DNA of 64,000 bases from Triglochin maritima (GCA_963682175.1 OY821775.1:50750053-50814052); one strand, 5' to 3'. Shown: positions 31,427 through 44,009, counted from the first letter of the stretch. Numbers and translations are program-made. Notes: generated by a model not told the origin, from the sequence alone.

Positions 31427-34267
31427 TCAGAACATATCCTGAGACCGTCTAACTATGCGGCTCACTTTCTTCTTGAAATCATTCCTCCTATCTCTCCATT
31501 CTTTCTGCAGTTTGGATTTTTTTGGGGAGTAAGTTGTAGTGCACGTGATATTTGTAAAAAGTGAACAGAGAGCAGTAAAAGATAAGCAGAAAATTATCTT
31601 TTTTCAACCAACAGATAAAAACTACCTGTGTAAAACTTTAAACATAATTGATAAGAATGTGTTTCTTTTCTGACCTGAACATAATTATAAGGATTCATTA
31701 AAGAATAAATTAAAATGGTTTAGACTAGTAGCTAAACTTCACAACAGCAAAAGCTGAGTGCTCTATGTTCATGCAACATCATAACGTGGTCATGATGATC
31801 ACCAAGCCATCTCATGCCTACAATATTTTTGGGCAACTAATAAGTTCATTTCAACATGCTCACTAATAATTTACAAAATGACTACACCATAATATGTACA
31901 ACAATATTTACTGCCAAAACTAACGAATGAACTGCAATTCAAGGAAATGCTGATATGGAAATGAAAATTCATTTCAACATGCTCACCAATAATTTACAAA
32001 ATGGCTACACCATAATATGTACAAATTAGCAATATTTATAGCCAAAACTAGTGGAAACTGCAATTCAAGGAAATACTGATTGGGAAATAAAAATTTGTGC
32101 TTACAGCGGCCTCAACGTTTGCAGGAGATTCATCATTTGGACTTGAAAGCATGGAAATGATACTCAAAACTATACTTTCGACCTGCACATGTTTTAGTGT
32201 TGTGATTAGAAAGTATATCACATGTAACACAGTTTCTTGAGACAGAGGCAACATAAAACGACCAACACAATAAGGAAGTCAACTAAAGAAGTTGTTCGAG
32301 TCTGGGGAAAACTTGCCATCCCACATGACATCCTTCATGTATTCATATTAGTAGGAAACCATCATTTCTTCCTATAATGCACCAATCAAGATAAAGCTAC
32401 TGATTTGTAACAATATGTATGGATGTACACTGAAATAGAAACCCCATCCAATCATATATGTCAACGAGATAAATACGTTGATCAAATTAAGGACATCAGT
32501 ACTTGACAGACCAATTCCATATCTTGTAAATTGTATTTTCCCGGGAAAGTCGATGGCACAGTTGATCTTAAATTGAATCATGTCACAAGCTTAAAAGGCT
32601 AATGCAATAAAGTGTTGACTTTCGAAATTGGACAGGCATGAAACCAAATAGAGTTACAAAATAAATAGTTAAATATAATTACAAAATCTAGCCACATTTA
32701 CTGCAAAATGTATCTATATGATAAGAAAGTTCCTACGGTATGCACAGGTGACCAACGTTCACTTGCAAGTTCATATCCATTTGGATCATCCCCAGCTGCA
32801 TGAAGAATTGATATGCAAACGCGTCCATCTGGATAAACTGTGACCAAGGAAAATTTATGGCATCCAACAAAGTTTTCATCAAAATAATAAATTTGAATGT
32901 GATAATTTCAAAATGTGAATCATGATAGATAAGGCATACCATTTGGGTGCCACATTTCGGATGTAAATCTAACAGAAGGTGGACTGTTTGGATAATTGGG
33001 CGGAAAACTCATGATGGCATTGAAATAGCCTCCGTCACTGTTATCACAAACAAAAAGATTGGAATCACTAAGTACTAGTAGCCATCACAGACTATCAACA
33101 AACCTCATGCAACTGTGAAGACTAAAAATGGCATATGATACATCAATGACAAACATTTTCAATCAAACTAATCTTTTTCAAAAGAAATCTAACTGCATAT
33201 AACTCCTCGGTCGTTGAAACAAATATCCAGATTCTGCCAAATAAAAAGCCAACCCTAACATGCAGCATTTAGAACCATTCATTAACAAAATAAAAAAATA
33301 GGCAGAAAAAAACCCACTACAAAGTATCCGGTGGCCCAATGATTGTGACACTCCACTCAAATATGTTAGTGTCGTCAACCAATCCCGCCGAGAACCCATC
33401 CACGGGGTTCTTCATCATATCTGCAGACAAACCGATCAAAATCGCATTAATCCCATCTTGGAAACCTTCCATGCAAGTGGCACAAACAGATACCGTACAA
33501 TTTATGGATGGGGAAATGGACACGAGTACAGGGGAAGATCAGCTGAGTCTTGGAAAGTCAATTCAAAATAAACCACATCAAAATCCACCCTTTAACATTC
33601 AAAACGGACTAACTCACCCAAAACCCTTGGAATCCGCCAATTGTTGAGCGAAAAAAATCAGATAAGCAGGAAAAAAACCAAAACCTAAAGCCCCATAAAA
33701 ACTCAATTGTCAACCAAACGTTTAACTCTAGAACTCTGAATGAAACTGGTGAAATGTCACAAAATTCAATCCAAATCCCACCAACATCCCACCTTTTAGC
33801 TACCAAAAACACAAACCAGTCCAAACACCCTAAATTCACAAAGTGATGCAAAACCACATCAAAATCTAACTACCAAACCAAACAAAAAACCCAACACAAA
33901 TCATGATCACCGATGCAAAAAATAAAAAAAAAATCTAACCTCCGTCCTTCCAAACCAACCATAAACCCTACAAATAGTGCAAAATCGATTTCAAACCTCA
34001 TAAAAATCCAACCTTTAAACTTCCAAACCACACAAACCCAACAACAAACCCGCAATTCGTGGAAAAGACCATAAAAATTCAACCTTTAACCTTCCAAACC
34101 AACCACAAGTCCACAATCAGTAAAAACCCCATCCAAACCCCATAAAAATCCAATCTTTAACTTTCCAAACTTTGACCCACCAAAAACCAAGCTTCGACCT
34201 TCGAAACCCTAGAATCGGTACCTCTGAGCTGCTTGGCGAGGAGAAGACTAGCTTGGGTGGCCGCCAT
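31427..34267 (-). CDS. UBC7: Ubiquitin-conjugating enzyme E2, UBC7/13/14 type
   Basis: Six coding exons on the minus strand: 34222-34267, 33318-33420, 32940-33037, 32737-32837, 32105-32182 and 31427-31504, totalling 167 residues, the family length. It begins [15 protein letters not shown] and ends [12 protein letters not shown]. The E2 fold is clear: [20 protein letters not shown], then FTSEMWHPN, then the active-site Cys in [12 protein letters not shown]. The 13-residue loop after the Cys ([20 protein letters not shown]) marks the UBE2G2/UBC7 group, which works with membrane E3 ligases in endoplasmic-reticulum-associated degradation. The exon 2 donor is GTGGGT, chosen because it alone keeps LYDGG in frame. 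Intron 1 has CCTTTAA-CTTCCAAACCA-type tandem repeats and intron 5 a 123-bp tandem duplication. In Arabidopsis UBC7 lies next to UXS3. Confidence 0.95.
31845..32090. repeat. 123-bp tandem duplication in UBC7 intron 5
   Basis: Two copies, starting at 31845 and 31968, share the TTCATTTCAACATGCTCA start, the CTACACCATAATATGTACAA middle and the ACTGCAATTCAAGGAAAT end. The second copy stops about 15 bp short of exon 5. Confidence 0.85.
33840..34180. repeat. Degenerate tandem repeats in UBC7 intron 1
   Basis: A unit of about 65-100 bp containing CATAAAAATCCAACCTTTAA and CTTCCAAACCA-like cores recurs at least four times with divergence. Confidence 0.7.
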
Positions 34268-35245
34268 GGTGAAGTGCGAGATCGATTTCCTCCTTTTCTA
34301 GGGTTTTGTGGGTCGAGAATTTGGAAAGATTTGAAGAAGAAGAAGAAGAAGAGGAGAAAAGAATAAATAATATCTTCTTTATTTATTTAAGTTTTTTTTA
34401 GCCTTTTGTGTTTGTTTTGTTTGACTGGAAAAGGTATATATTCACATGCATGATGATGATGCACATCTCTAACTGCTTTTCAGTTTAGATCCTCTACTTT
34501 GCAGTTTTAGATACTTTACTTCAAAACTCTACTAGTTTAGTTTTGAAAAGATAAGTTTTTATTATTATTTTCTTTCTTAGTTTTGGTAAGCGATTAATGG
34601 TAGTTAAAATTTAAAAATCTCCGCCAACTCATTGCAAGTCAATTTAAGCAAGAAACATGGAAAGTTTTATTTACAAAAATTATAGTTACATAATTACTTC
34701 ATCCAAAATCATTGACATAGAAACTTGTCATGTTTGCCATGTTTAGGAGTTTTTAATACCATTCGAGTTTTTTTTTGTGTAAGAAAGTAATGACAAACAT
34801 CTAGTTGATGTTAAGTAGGCCAGAAGAATTTAAGTTGTAATGAGTTTTATTGACGTTGTGTTGTAATAGATGCATATTATACTTAAACATAATTGTCGAA
34901 CTAAATTTTTTTTACAACAATTATGTTCAATCTATTTGATTCGTTATGGAACCTAGTTTAATGATAAGTGTGTAAATAGTCTGAATCTCTTGGGATGCCA
35001 ACGTGGCATGTCTGTAAGTCTAAATTGGCCATTAAGCAAAATACACAAAAAACTAAACCTACACACGCAAAAAGCCCAAAAAACGAAAACCCCGAAGAAA
35101 AGACAACCAAAAGAGTTTCAAACCAAACCGCCGACCAACAAGCCAACTCATTCCACACTACGGGGCCCCACACGCTCCAATCCCAGCCGTCCATATCAAA
35201 TCCAACGTCCCCCAATCCTCCTTCAGAATCCAACGATCCAAAACC
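34268..35245. other. Divergent intergenic region between UBC7 and HSC70
   Basis: The UBC7-like gene leaves to the left and the HSC70 gene to the right, so this stretch holds both promoters. A GAAGAAGAAG run lies in the UBC7 5' leader near 34335. No other gene was seen. Confidence 0.5.
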
Positions 35246-35290
35246 TTCGGGTTCGAAGTTTCCAGAAGCTCGGTACGACCACTATAAATA
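35246..35290 (+). promoter_or_regulatory. Heat-shock element and TATA box of HSC70 copy 1
   Basis: GAAGTTTCCAGAAGCTC at 35255-35271 gives three alternating GAA/TTC units plus a partial fourth, a good heat-shock-factor site. A further TTC unit sits just upstream. TATAAATA follows at 35283-35290, about 85 bp before the start codon. The arrangement predicts heat-inducible expression on top of constitutive expression. Confidence 0.8.
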
Positions 35291-35374
35291 GATCACCTCA
35301 ACTCTCCCACCTTTCAAACCACACTCTCTCTCTTCTCTTTTTCAATCTCAGATCTAATTTTTTTAGGGTTTGTT

Positions 35375-36893
35375 ATGGCCGGAAAGGGAGAGGGTCCGGC
35401 GATCGGGATTGATCTCGGGACGACGTACTCGTGTGTTGGTGTTTGGCAGCACGACCGTGTGGAGATCATCGCCAACGACCAGGGGAACCGGACGACGCCG
35501 TCTTACGTGGCTTTCACCGACTCCGAGAGGTTGATCGGTGATGCCGCCAAGAATCAGGTCGCCATGAACCCCATCAACACCGTCTTTGGTTAGTTCTTTT
35601 ACCTCTTCTTTTTTCCTAGATCTGGTTTCGTAGGGTCCGATCTGTGTGGATTGAGTTATTCTGTTTGTAATATCATGTTGTCATTAGTTTAATAGTACTA
35701 GTCTTGGTGTTTTTCGTGAGATTTCCGTGTTTTCCGGTGGTTTTGTAGGGTACGATCTGTGTTTTGGTGCAATGTTTCACGTCTTTTGAATACATCAACT
35801 TCTGTTAGTAGTTTGATGTTGCGATTAGTGTCGTTTGTCATATCTAGTATAAGTGCTGTTTTGTTGTTGTAATATTGTTGTTTTCTGTAAGTGTTCGTTA
35901 TGATTTTGGTGTTTTGTGGTGGATCTGGTTAGTTAGGTTTTGATCTGTTTGGTTTTGCATAGTTTTATGTTTTTATTGGAAAAAACCAGTTTTCGATTCA
36001 CGTTAGTTATTCGATCTATGGTTTTTGAAAGTTTGATTGGTTTTGTACGGATCATGTTCTGTCAGTGGTATGGTGTTGTGATTTTCACTAGAAGACCGAC
36101 ACTGTTTTACAGTACTAGTGGTATGACCGTAGGGTTCGATTAGGGTTTTAATTTGATGATGTTATAATTACAGTGTAGTTATATTATATTATAATTACAG
36201 TGTTGTAGTAGTATATTCTGATACGGATTGCTATGGATCTAGCTCTGTTGGTTCCGAAATGGTCATTGTGATGTGAGATTTTAATTGAGAACGTCTTTCA
36301 TTGGGACTTTTTTGTTCGATATTATGTCGATGTGCTAGTTTTTGTGGAGTTTCGCTGTTTATCCTTTTAGATCTTTAAGCTGTGTTTCATATGTTCTCAA
36401 GTTTTTTTTATTTGATAAAAATCAGATTCTTAGAAGGGGATGCGTTGGAGTTTTTCTCAGGGAAGATGTATTGCCTCATGTTTTCTCATATTCTATTGAT
36501 TATTTTTTCCTTTCAGATGCAAAGCGGTTGATTGGCAGGAGATTCAGTGATGCATCTGTTCAGAGTGATGTAAAGCTATGGCCTTTCAAGCTTATACCTG
36601 GCCCAGGGGACAAGCCCATGATTGTTGTCCAATACAAGGGTGAGGAGAAACAGTTTGCCGCTGAGGAGATCTCGTCCATGGTTCTCATCAAGATGCGTGA
36701 GATTGCTGAGGCATACCTCGGATCCACCATCAAGAATGCTGTTGTCACAGTCCCTGCCTACTTCAATGACTCCCAACGCCAAGCCACCAAGGATGCCGGT
36801 GTCATTGCTGGTCTTAATGTTATGCGTATCATCAATGAACCCACTGCTGCTGCCATCGCCTATGGTCTTGACAAGAAGGCAACAAGTGTTGGT

Positions 36894-36925
<32 letters not shown>

Positions 36926-38249
36926 TGGTACCTTTGATGTTTCTCTCCTAACCATTGAGGAGGGTATCTTCGAAGTCAAGGCCACTGCTGGAGACACACA
37001 TCTTGGTGGTGAGGATTTTGACAACAGAATGGTGAACCACTTCGTGCAAGAGTTCAAGAGAAAGAACAAGAAGGACATTACTGGCAATCCAAGGGCCCTC
37101 AGAAGGTTGAGGACAGCCTGTGAGAGAGCGAAGAGAACCCTCTCTTCTACAGCGCAGACCACAATTGAGATTGATTCCTTGTTTGAAGGCATTGACTTCT
37201 ATTCAACTGTCACCAGAGCCCGATTTGAAGAGCTCAACATGGATTTGTTCAGAAAGTGCATGGACCCAGTTGAGAAGTGTCTGAGGGATGCCAAGATGGA
37301 CAAGAGCAGTATCCATGATGTTGTGCTTGTTGGTGGATCCACTAGGATTCCCAAGGTCCAGCAGCTTCTCCAGGACTTCTTCAATGGCAAGGAGCTCTGC
37401 AAGAACATCAACCCTGACGAGGCTGTTGCTTATGGTGCTGCTGTCCAAGCTGCCATCTTGAGTGGTGAGGGCAATGAGAAGGTGCAGGACTTGCTTCTGT
37501 TGGACGTTACCCCTCTCTCCCTTGGTCTTGAGACTGCTGGAGGGGTGATGACTGTTCTCATCCAAAGGAACACCACCATCCCCACCAAGAAGGAACAGGT
37601 GTTCTCTACCTACTCCGACAACCAGCCCGGTGTCCTCATCCAGGTCTACGAGGGTGAGAGGACAAGGACCAGGGACAACAACTTGCTGGGCAAATTCGAG
37701 CTCTCCGGAATCCCTCCTGCACCTCGTGGTGTTCCCCAGATCACTGTCTGCTTCGACATTGATGCAAATGGTATCCTCAACGTCTCTGCTGAGGACAAGA
37801 CCACCGGACAGAAGAACAAGATCACCATCACCAATGACAAGGGTAGACTAAGCAAGGACGAGATCGAGAAGATGGTTCAAGAGGCTGAGAAGTACAAGTC
37901 GGAGGATGAGGAGCACAAAAAGAAGGTTGAGGCCAAGAACTCCCTGGAGAACTATGCTTACAACATGAGGAACACCATCAAGGATGACAAGATTGCTGAG
38001 AAGCTACCAGCTGCAGACAAAAAGAAGATCGAGGATGCCATTGATGAGGCCATTCAATGGTTGGACGGCAACCAGCTTGCTGAAACTGATGAGTTTGAGG
38101 ACAAGATGAAGGAGCTGGAGAACATCTGCAACCCCATCATCGCTAAGATGTACCAGGGTGCTGGTGAGGGCATGGGTGCTGGTGGAATGGACTCTGACGG
38201 TCCATCGGCTCCCAGCGGCCCAGGGCCCAAGATCGAGGAGGTGGACTAA
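35375..38249 (+). CDS. HSC70: Cytosolic heat-shock cognate 70 kDa protein, copy 1
   Basis: Two exons, 35375-35588 and 36517-38249, encode 648 residues. The single 928-bp intron splits the Asp codon at residue 72, the conserved position in plant cytosolic HSC70 genes. The N-terminal ATPase domain shows [28 protein letters not shown] and [13 protein letters not shown]. The substrate-binding domain follows, and the protein ends [10 protein letters not shown], whose EEVD binds TPR co-chaperones in the cytosol. It folds and refolds clients with ATP and J-proteins. A heat-shock element lies upstream. An inverted paralogue at 56083-59318 encodes an almost identical protein and shares intron sequence. 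The C-terminal tail ([15 protein letters not shown]) is the main difference. Confidence 0.98.
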
Positions 38250-39901
38250 GCATCCATCTACTCTCCAATTGTTTACTGCTATGCTATTCCTATCTTCTGA
38301 CCCCAATTCTGCTACTACCAACATTATTAATATTGTTGAGGCGTTTTACAACATTTTTTGTGGGGATGGTGTTGGTGAAGATTTTGCCTGCCCCCTGCCC
38401 ATGATTGATGCTATTTATCCTTTCATTGCTCATCAATATATATTTGTTTCAGTATTTTTAGTGTGCTTGGTTGGTGTTTTTGACCAACCCCCTCTATTAT
38501 CTGTTTCAAAATTTTGCTGTCTTTTGCTCTCTTTGTGCTCTTAGTACTGATGATTATATGTGGCAAAGTGTGGGGTTTGGCTTGAGAGCTGGCAATTGTT
38601 AAAAATATGGTTGATATCGTTTTCAAATTGTATGAAATGTGATTTGCATTCTTTTGATTTGCTCCAGAAATGTTCATTGCTCCTACGATGTTTCACTTGG
38701 TTTCAAAATCGCAGAAGCTAATCGCCAAACATTTACTTGAGTGGATAACTCATACCTCTGTTTTGTAACATTTCCGAACGGGAATGATATAACTGTGGTA
38801 CCATCAATTTCACCACATCATCTTAATTTTAGGAGGAAGGATATAAATATATTCCAAACATTACGGAATAGATCCGATAGAATCTTAAATTGTTGTAGCC
38901 AAATCAATAACAGTACAATTATAAAGTATCATCTGCTAGTTTTGTGCAGAAAATACCATCTGATTTTATAGTTTCCACAAAAATCTAATCAAAGCAACAA
39001 CAGCAGCATCTTCTTCTAGCAGTGATATTATCACGACTCTCGAGTCCACATTGCCCTTAGATCAGTCTTCGGTGCAGCCGAACTCATCATTCCTCTGATC
39101 CTGACCTACTTTTCTTTTTCGATAAAAATGTTGGCATAATAGACAGAGGTCAGCCGTGAACCTCCTCAACTAACCCCAAAAAGTACAATCTATTTAGAGT
39201 TTACAACAGCAAATCTAAAGGTCCAATCTGTGAAGGCAAAAGCTCAGCAGCCACAACCAAATTTACATTTGCACATAAGTCGGAGAGATATTGAAAGCCA
39301 TCCTGGAATAATTTTTATTTTGCTTTGGGTATCTTCTTGCTTTGTTATGTTCATCCTCTTAACAATCATTCAATCCGATCGGATGAATTCCCATTCTCAA
39401 GTTGCAGTTCGCTACTCACACAACTTCAAAACACACACGTGGAACTTTTACATGTACAATTATATTCCCTTAGTAAAATGTTCACAAGGCAGTAATACTA
39501 TTTAGTTATAGCAGATAATTTTTTCAAGAAATACTAATTAGATAGTCTGCTACCTTCTTTTCCAAAACGAAACATAGTTCATATCACAGCTAACATTCTT
39601 CACAGTTCAAACAATGGAATGATTATAGCAGCCAACCAAAGTCTATGAAGGACCAAATTAAATGAGCAACAGATAGTTGTCCAACCTTAAATTAATAAAA
39701 GTAAAACAAGTTTCAGATCGATTTCTGCATCCGTATACGTAGAATTGGCAAAGTATCTAACTACTGCGGACATAACATATTTGTAGAATTCCAAGCTAAA
39801 AAGAACAGAAAAAGTCCCACAAGAATGCTAAGGATATAATTTTCATCCTATGATGTTATTAGCAGATGGGGCAACGAAAAAAATAAATGGCTTTCTTCTT
39901 G
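38250..39901. other. Convergent intergenic region HSC70/HSP20-like
   Basis: The first ~300 bp are probably the HSC70 3' untranslated region. The stretch before 39901 is probably the 3' region of the HSP20-like gene. No further gene seen between them. Confidence 0.45.
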
Positions 39902-41422
39902 TCAAGCCAATAGGAACTCGCTTGCTACACGTTGAGAATGAAGACAGACATGAACTTCGTGCTCTTCGGGCCCTGTCCGGTGTTTTGGAACCATAATCTC
40001 TAGAATTGAACCTGACATGTCGCAATAAGCTTCTAGTTTGGCGTCATCGGGAATTCGAGTGGCAAGAGAGATTTCTCTCACAAATTCGCCAGAAGGGCAG
40101 TGCTCCGGACTTGGGTCTGTTAGCTTGAAGGTTCTGTTGTTCCTCTTTATGAGGGGCGTGCAAGACGTGCTGAACCCGAGTATCTTTACAATTCCATGAG
40201 TGAGTGTGTTCCTCCAAGAGACTTTTACCCTTTGTAGGTCTGAGAAAGGCAGGCTCACGACAATTAGGTACGCCTCCTCATCCTCGTAAATAGTCTTTGC
40301 AGCTGTCACCGGCCCACAAGCATACTTCATCACGCCACTGAAGTCGTTCGACCAGGAAGGCCCTGCATGGTGCATCTCCACATCTTTGGCGCTGTCGTTG
40401 GAAGTATTCATTGGCGAACAATTATCTTCTTCCATCCTATTAGGGGATGGACTTTTCTTGTGGTGCTTTGCATTAAGAGAAAAGTCGATGTTGCTGCCAT
40501 TTGCATGGCTGACCACCTGTGTTGCTAGATTCAAGCATGGCCCATTACTAAGCAAATTACGTGGATGAGGGTGTTTCTCGATCTCGAATTCACTATGGGC
40601 TACATTTCTCCATGACCCAAAATCACTGGCACCAAGAGGAATCGAGAAATTGAGATCTCTACCGGTCAGCTCCATCCACCTTTTTCGATCAGCCTCAGGA
40701 ACACCTGACAGGTTAGGGGACCTGACAAGTTCGACCCCGTGAACACACTGTGGGTTCGACAGACCTTTGTAATGTTTTCGCTGCATGCGGTGAGATCTCA
40801 CAAAGCCCTTGCCCACGCTGAAAGGGAAATGTGGCTCGCCAAGACGGGAATGACCGTTCATGTAGCTCCGTAGTTGCATCTTTCCCAAGGCATTTTCGGG
40901 CCTTTCTTTGAAGACCCACATGTACATATTCTCCATATCATGCTGCACAAGGAAAACATCAAACTGCAGGTCGGACTTGTCGAAACCGGACAACCCATTG
41001 GCATCCCGGACGACCTTGCCCTTCGATTTCTCCAGCAACACGGGTTTAAAGTAAAAATTGAAGAAGAACCACGCACCCCATATACTATCCCCTCTCTTTG
41101 CATATTTTCGGGAGACAGCCTTAGGGAAATTGAGAAGGGTCTCGGTCTCATAGATCTGCGGCCCGAGACTAGCATCCAATATATCACAAGTTTCAGATAG
41201 ATTCCACAACGGAGGGCGAGACGAATGCTCGGCAATAAGGGGAAGGTTGATGTCGGGCGGAGGGCGCGGAAGAAGGATTTGTTGGCATTGAATTGTCATC
41301 TCACGATCGCAATCATCGTAGGATGTTGGCATACCGATGGTGTCTATGGAAAGAAGAGTGGAAGGATGGTGGTTGTCCATGGAAAGAGTGGTGATTAGTG
41401 ATTCACCCATATCTCTATCCAT
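39902..41422 (-). CDS. HSP20-like chaperone superfamily protein (At5g02480 type)
   Basis: An uninterrupted minus-strand frame. I chose the ATG at 41422 (MDRDMGESLITTLSMDNHHP), giving 506 residues; a second ATG at 41410 is also possible. The first ~300 residues are unlike small heat-shock proteins and include PPPDINLPLIAEHSSRPP, WGAWFFFNFYFKP and DVFLVQHDMENMYMW. The C-terminal third resembles an alpha-crystallin-like fold: EDEEAYLIVVSLPFSDLQRV, then VREISLATRIPDDAKLEAYC and GSILEIMVPKH. Its function is not established. In Arabidopsis, as I remember, a protein of this type is encoded next to the HSC70-1/HSC70-2 genes, so the neighbourhood is conserved. Confidence 0.85.
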   Translation of the reverse strand: MDRDMGESLITTLSMDNHHPSTLLSIDTIGMPTSYDDCDREMTIQCQQILLPRPPPDINLPLIAEHSSRPPLWNLSETCDILDASLGPQIYETETLLNFPKAVSRKYAKRGDSIWGAWFFFNFYFKPVLLEKSKGKVVRDANGLSGFDKSDLQFDVFLVQHDMENMYMWVFKERPENALGKMQLRSYMNGHSRLGEPHFPFSVGKGFVRSHRMQRKHYKGLSNPQCVHGVELVRSPNLSGVPEADRKRWMELTGRDLNFSIPLGASDFGSWRNVAHSEFEIEKHPHPRNLLSNGPCLNLATQVVSHANGSNIDFSLNAKHHKKSPSPNRMEEDNCSPMNTSNDSAKDVEMHHAGPSWSNDFSGVMKYACGPVTAAKTIYEDEEAYLIVVSLPFSDLQRVKVSWRNTLTHGIVKILGFSTSCTPLIKRNNRTFKLTDPSPEHCPSGEFVREISLATRIPDDAKLEAYCDMSGSILEIMVPKHRTGPEEHEVHVCLHSQRVASEFLLA

Positions 41423-42301
41423 GATTTTATTTTCCCCTTTGGGGGTTTCTTTTGTTGGAAATTCTCTATCCAACCTTCCCTCCCCTCCCACATCCTCTTC
41501 TTGTTCTCATCTCCATCTGTATAAGTATTTGTGTGATTTTTGTTGTTGTTGAAATATTCACAATGTTAGGTTAGAGAAAACAAAACCAACAACAAAAGCC
41601 AAAAGGTGAAATCAAAACCACAAATTTTAGGACCAAATGCACTAAAAATCCGAACAAAACTAGAAACTACAAGAATTCATGAAATCTAACAATCAAAAAC
41701 CAAATCTAACCCCCCCAAAAACACCAAATGAGCCACCAATCGAAGAGAAATCCACAGAAAAATCAGAAAAAAACCCCACTTTTGGAACCAAAACAATCAA
41801 ACCGTGAACATCAAAACCCGGCCTTCACCGCAAGATCCCACCTTTACATCACAGAACGTCTAAAAATCCGATTTTTAAGCGACCCAAAACCGAAATCGAG
41901 TGAATCAAAGCTTCAAACAACAAACCCCCTCAGATCCGCACCGTTTTCGAACCAAAAACAGAGCGGAGAAAGAAAAAAGAAGGGAGAGAAAGAAAGGAAG
42001 GAGAAGAGGGGGATTGGACCTTGATTAGGGTTCGGATCTGCGGGAAGAGACGTCCGAGAGCAGCCGAGGTTCCCTTCCCCATTGCCAACATCAAAAGAGG
42101 AGAAATCAAATAAGAGTTTCAGAGCAAGAAGAATATTTGATATGGTGATGAGATTTTTAGAAGAAGTTCATGCAACTCACATCACTCATTTATAACCCCC
42201 CAAAAAACAAGAAAAAACTTATTTTCTCTTATCTCTGTCTTTTCATTTCCATGATATGTCATTTCTCATATTCATTTGTTCCTCCTATATATAAGAGTGT
42301 G

Positions 42302-42350
<49 letters not shown>

Positions 42351-42549
42351 GCTTTAGTGAGCCCAAGGCTCATCAAATTGAGTTTAAACCCCTTACAATC
42401 TCACCATTGGATCTTATTTACAGTTAATCTCACCATTCATTAGCATAATCGTTTTTTTCTTAATCTACCTTACATTTTGAAATGAGTGGTGGATATTGTG
42501 GGGGCTTAATTTAGAAAAATTAAGCACTGGGCTCACTTGAGAATTCCTG

Positions 42550-42580
<31 letters not shown>

Positions 42581-42849
42581 TTTTTTATACTATTTTAGAT
42601 ATATATATATATCTTTATACTATTTTTTTATTTTAGATTTTTTGTATTTTAATTTAGTTGAGATTAGAGTTGCGACCGTCTCTTTTGATCTTGGGTTTAT
42701 ACTGGAGATATATCAATTGAATTTGTTCCAGTTGGGTCTTGAATTCGTTTTAAAATCTTTTGAAAATTGTATTGTTTAATATTAGAGATTTATAAATGTG
42801 TTCACTTTCGTATATATAATTGCATTCAAAGAACAACAAATTCATCACT
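41423..42849. other. HSP20-like upstream region with AT microsatellites
   Basis: Contains the presumed promoter and leader of the minus-strand HSP20-like gene, including a possible leader exon at 42020-42082. Pure TA repeats lie at about 42305-42346 and 42551-42574. No other gene was seen. Confidence 0.5.
42020..42082 (-). other. Possible leader exon or upstream ORF
   Basis: On the minus strand an ATG at 42082 opens MGKGTSAALGRLFPQIRTLI plus one more Lys, ending at AAG followed by a GT at 42019. Base composition looks coding. It lies 600 bp above the HSP20-like start on the same strand, so it could be an upstream ORF in a spliced leader or the first exon of another small gene. No partner exon was recognised. 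Confidence 0.3.
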
Positions 42850-42954
42850 ATATTCTAAGGGTCCTTACACACGGCCGCGCGCGTCCCGGACGCGGCTGAC
42901 GTGGTCAGTTGAGTCAGCAATCCAGTCAGAGAAATTCATTTAATAGCATGTTGG

Positions 42955-43110
42955 TGTCACATGCAACCTTTAGTTTTCCAATGCAACATTACTTTCTCAC
43001 TGCAACGTTTGGTTTCCCCGTGTAACTTTTACTTTCTCACTGCAACGTTTGGTTTCCCAATGCAACTTTTACTTTTCCCAACGTAACTTTTGACTTCCCC
43101 AAACAACAAC
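42955..43110. repeat. Short tandem repeat inside Mutator-like member 1
   Basis: ACTTTCTCACTGCAACGTTT and GGTTTCCCAATGCAACTTTT-like units alternate for about 150 bp. Confidence 0.75.
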
Positions 43111-43129
43111 TTAAAAAGACAAAACATGT

Positions 43130-43890
43130 TCATTTTTAACATCTACGTCTATCTTTTTTAAGTTTGCGGTTCACATTTTTAACTGTGAGTTGTAACTTTT
43201 AAGTGATATCTGTTCTTTTTTAAGAATTGTTTGTTCATTTTTATGTTTGAGATTCTCCTTTTTAACTGTGAGTTGTATCTTTTTAAGTGTAGTATGTTCT
43301 TTTTTAAGTGAGTGTACATTTTTAAGTGTAAAGTTTTCCTTTTTAGTATTTTTTGTTCCTTTTTAAGTTTGCGGTTCTCCTTTTTAACTGTGAGTTGTAC
43401 GTTTTTAAGCGATGTCTGTTCTTTTTTAAGAATTGTTTGTTCTTTTTTATGTTTGAGGTTCTCATTTTTAACTGTGAGTTGTACATTTTTAAGTGTATTC
43501 TGTTCCTTTTTAAGTGAGCCTTGTTCATTTTTATGTTTGAGACTTTTTTTAACAGTGAGTTGTAAATTTTTAAGTGTAGTCTGTTCCTTTTTAAGTAAGT
43601 GTACATTTTTAAGTGTGAAGTTTTCATTTTTAATTTTTGTTTCGTCCTTTTTAAGAGATATTGTTCCTTTTTAGGTACTACTTCATCCTTTTTAAGTTCA
43701 TGTTTTTCCTTTTTAAGTATTGCTTCATCCTTTTTAATTTTCTGTTGTTCCTTTTTAAGTTGATATTTTTTTTCTTTTTAATTTTCTGTTTTTCTTTTTG
43801 ATTTTCTATTTTTTCTTTTTAATTTTCTGTTGTTCTTTTTTAAGTTACGTTTGTTCTTTTTTAAGTTGTTGTTTTTCTTTTTTAACAAAA
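43130..43890. repeat. T-rich degenerate array inside Mutator-like member 1
   Basis: A TGTTC(C/T)TTTTTAAGT-like unit with variable linkers is repeated dozens of times on the plus strand. The short frames through it (for example 43312-43674) are by-products of the repeat. Confidence 0.85.
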
Positions 43891-44009
43891 CCAAAAACTT
43901 TAAATCAACCACAAAGAAACAAATTTTTCCTCAAAAACTCAACACAAAAAACTCAAATCAGCTACAAAGAACTACTTCCAAAAAAAATCAAGACCAATCA
44001 ATCATAGAA

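Noticed and set aside
43312..43674. A 120-codon frame rich in Phe, Leu and Cys
   Set aside because: Direct translation of the T-rich degenerate repeat; no membrane protein family recognised.
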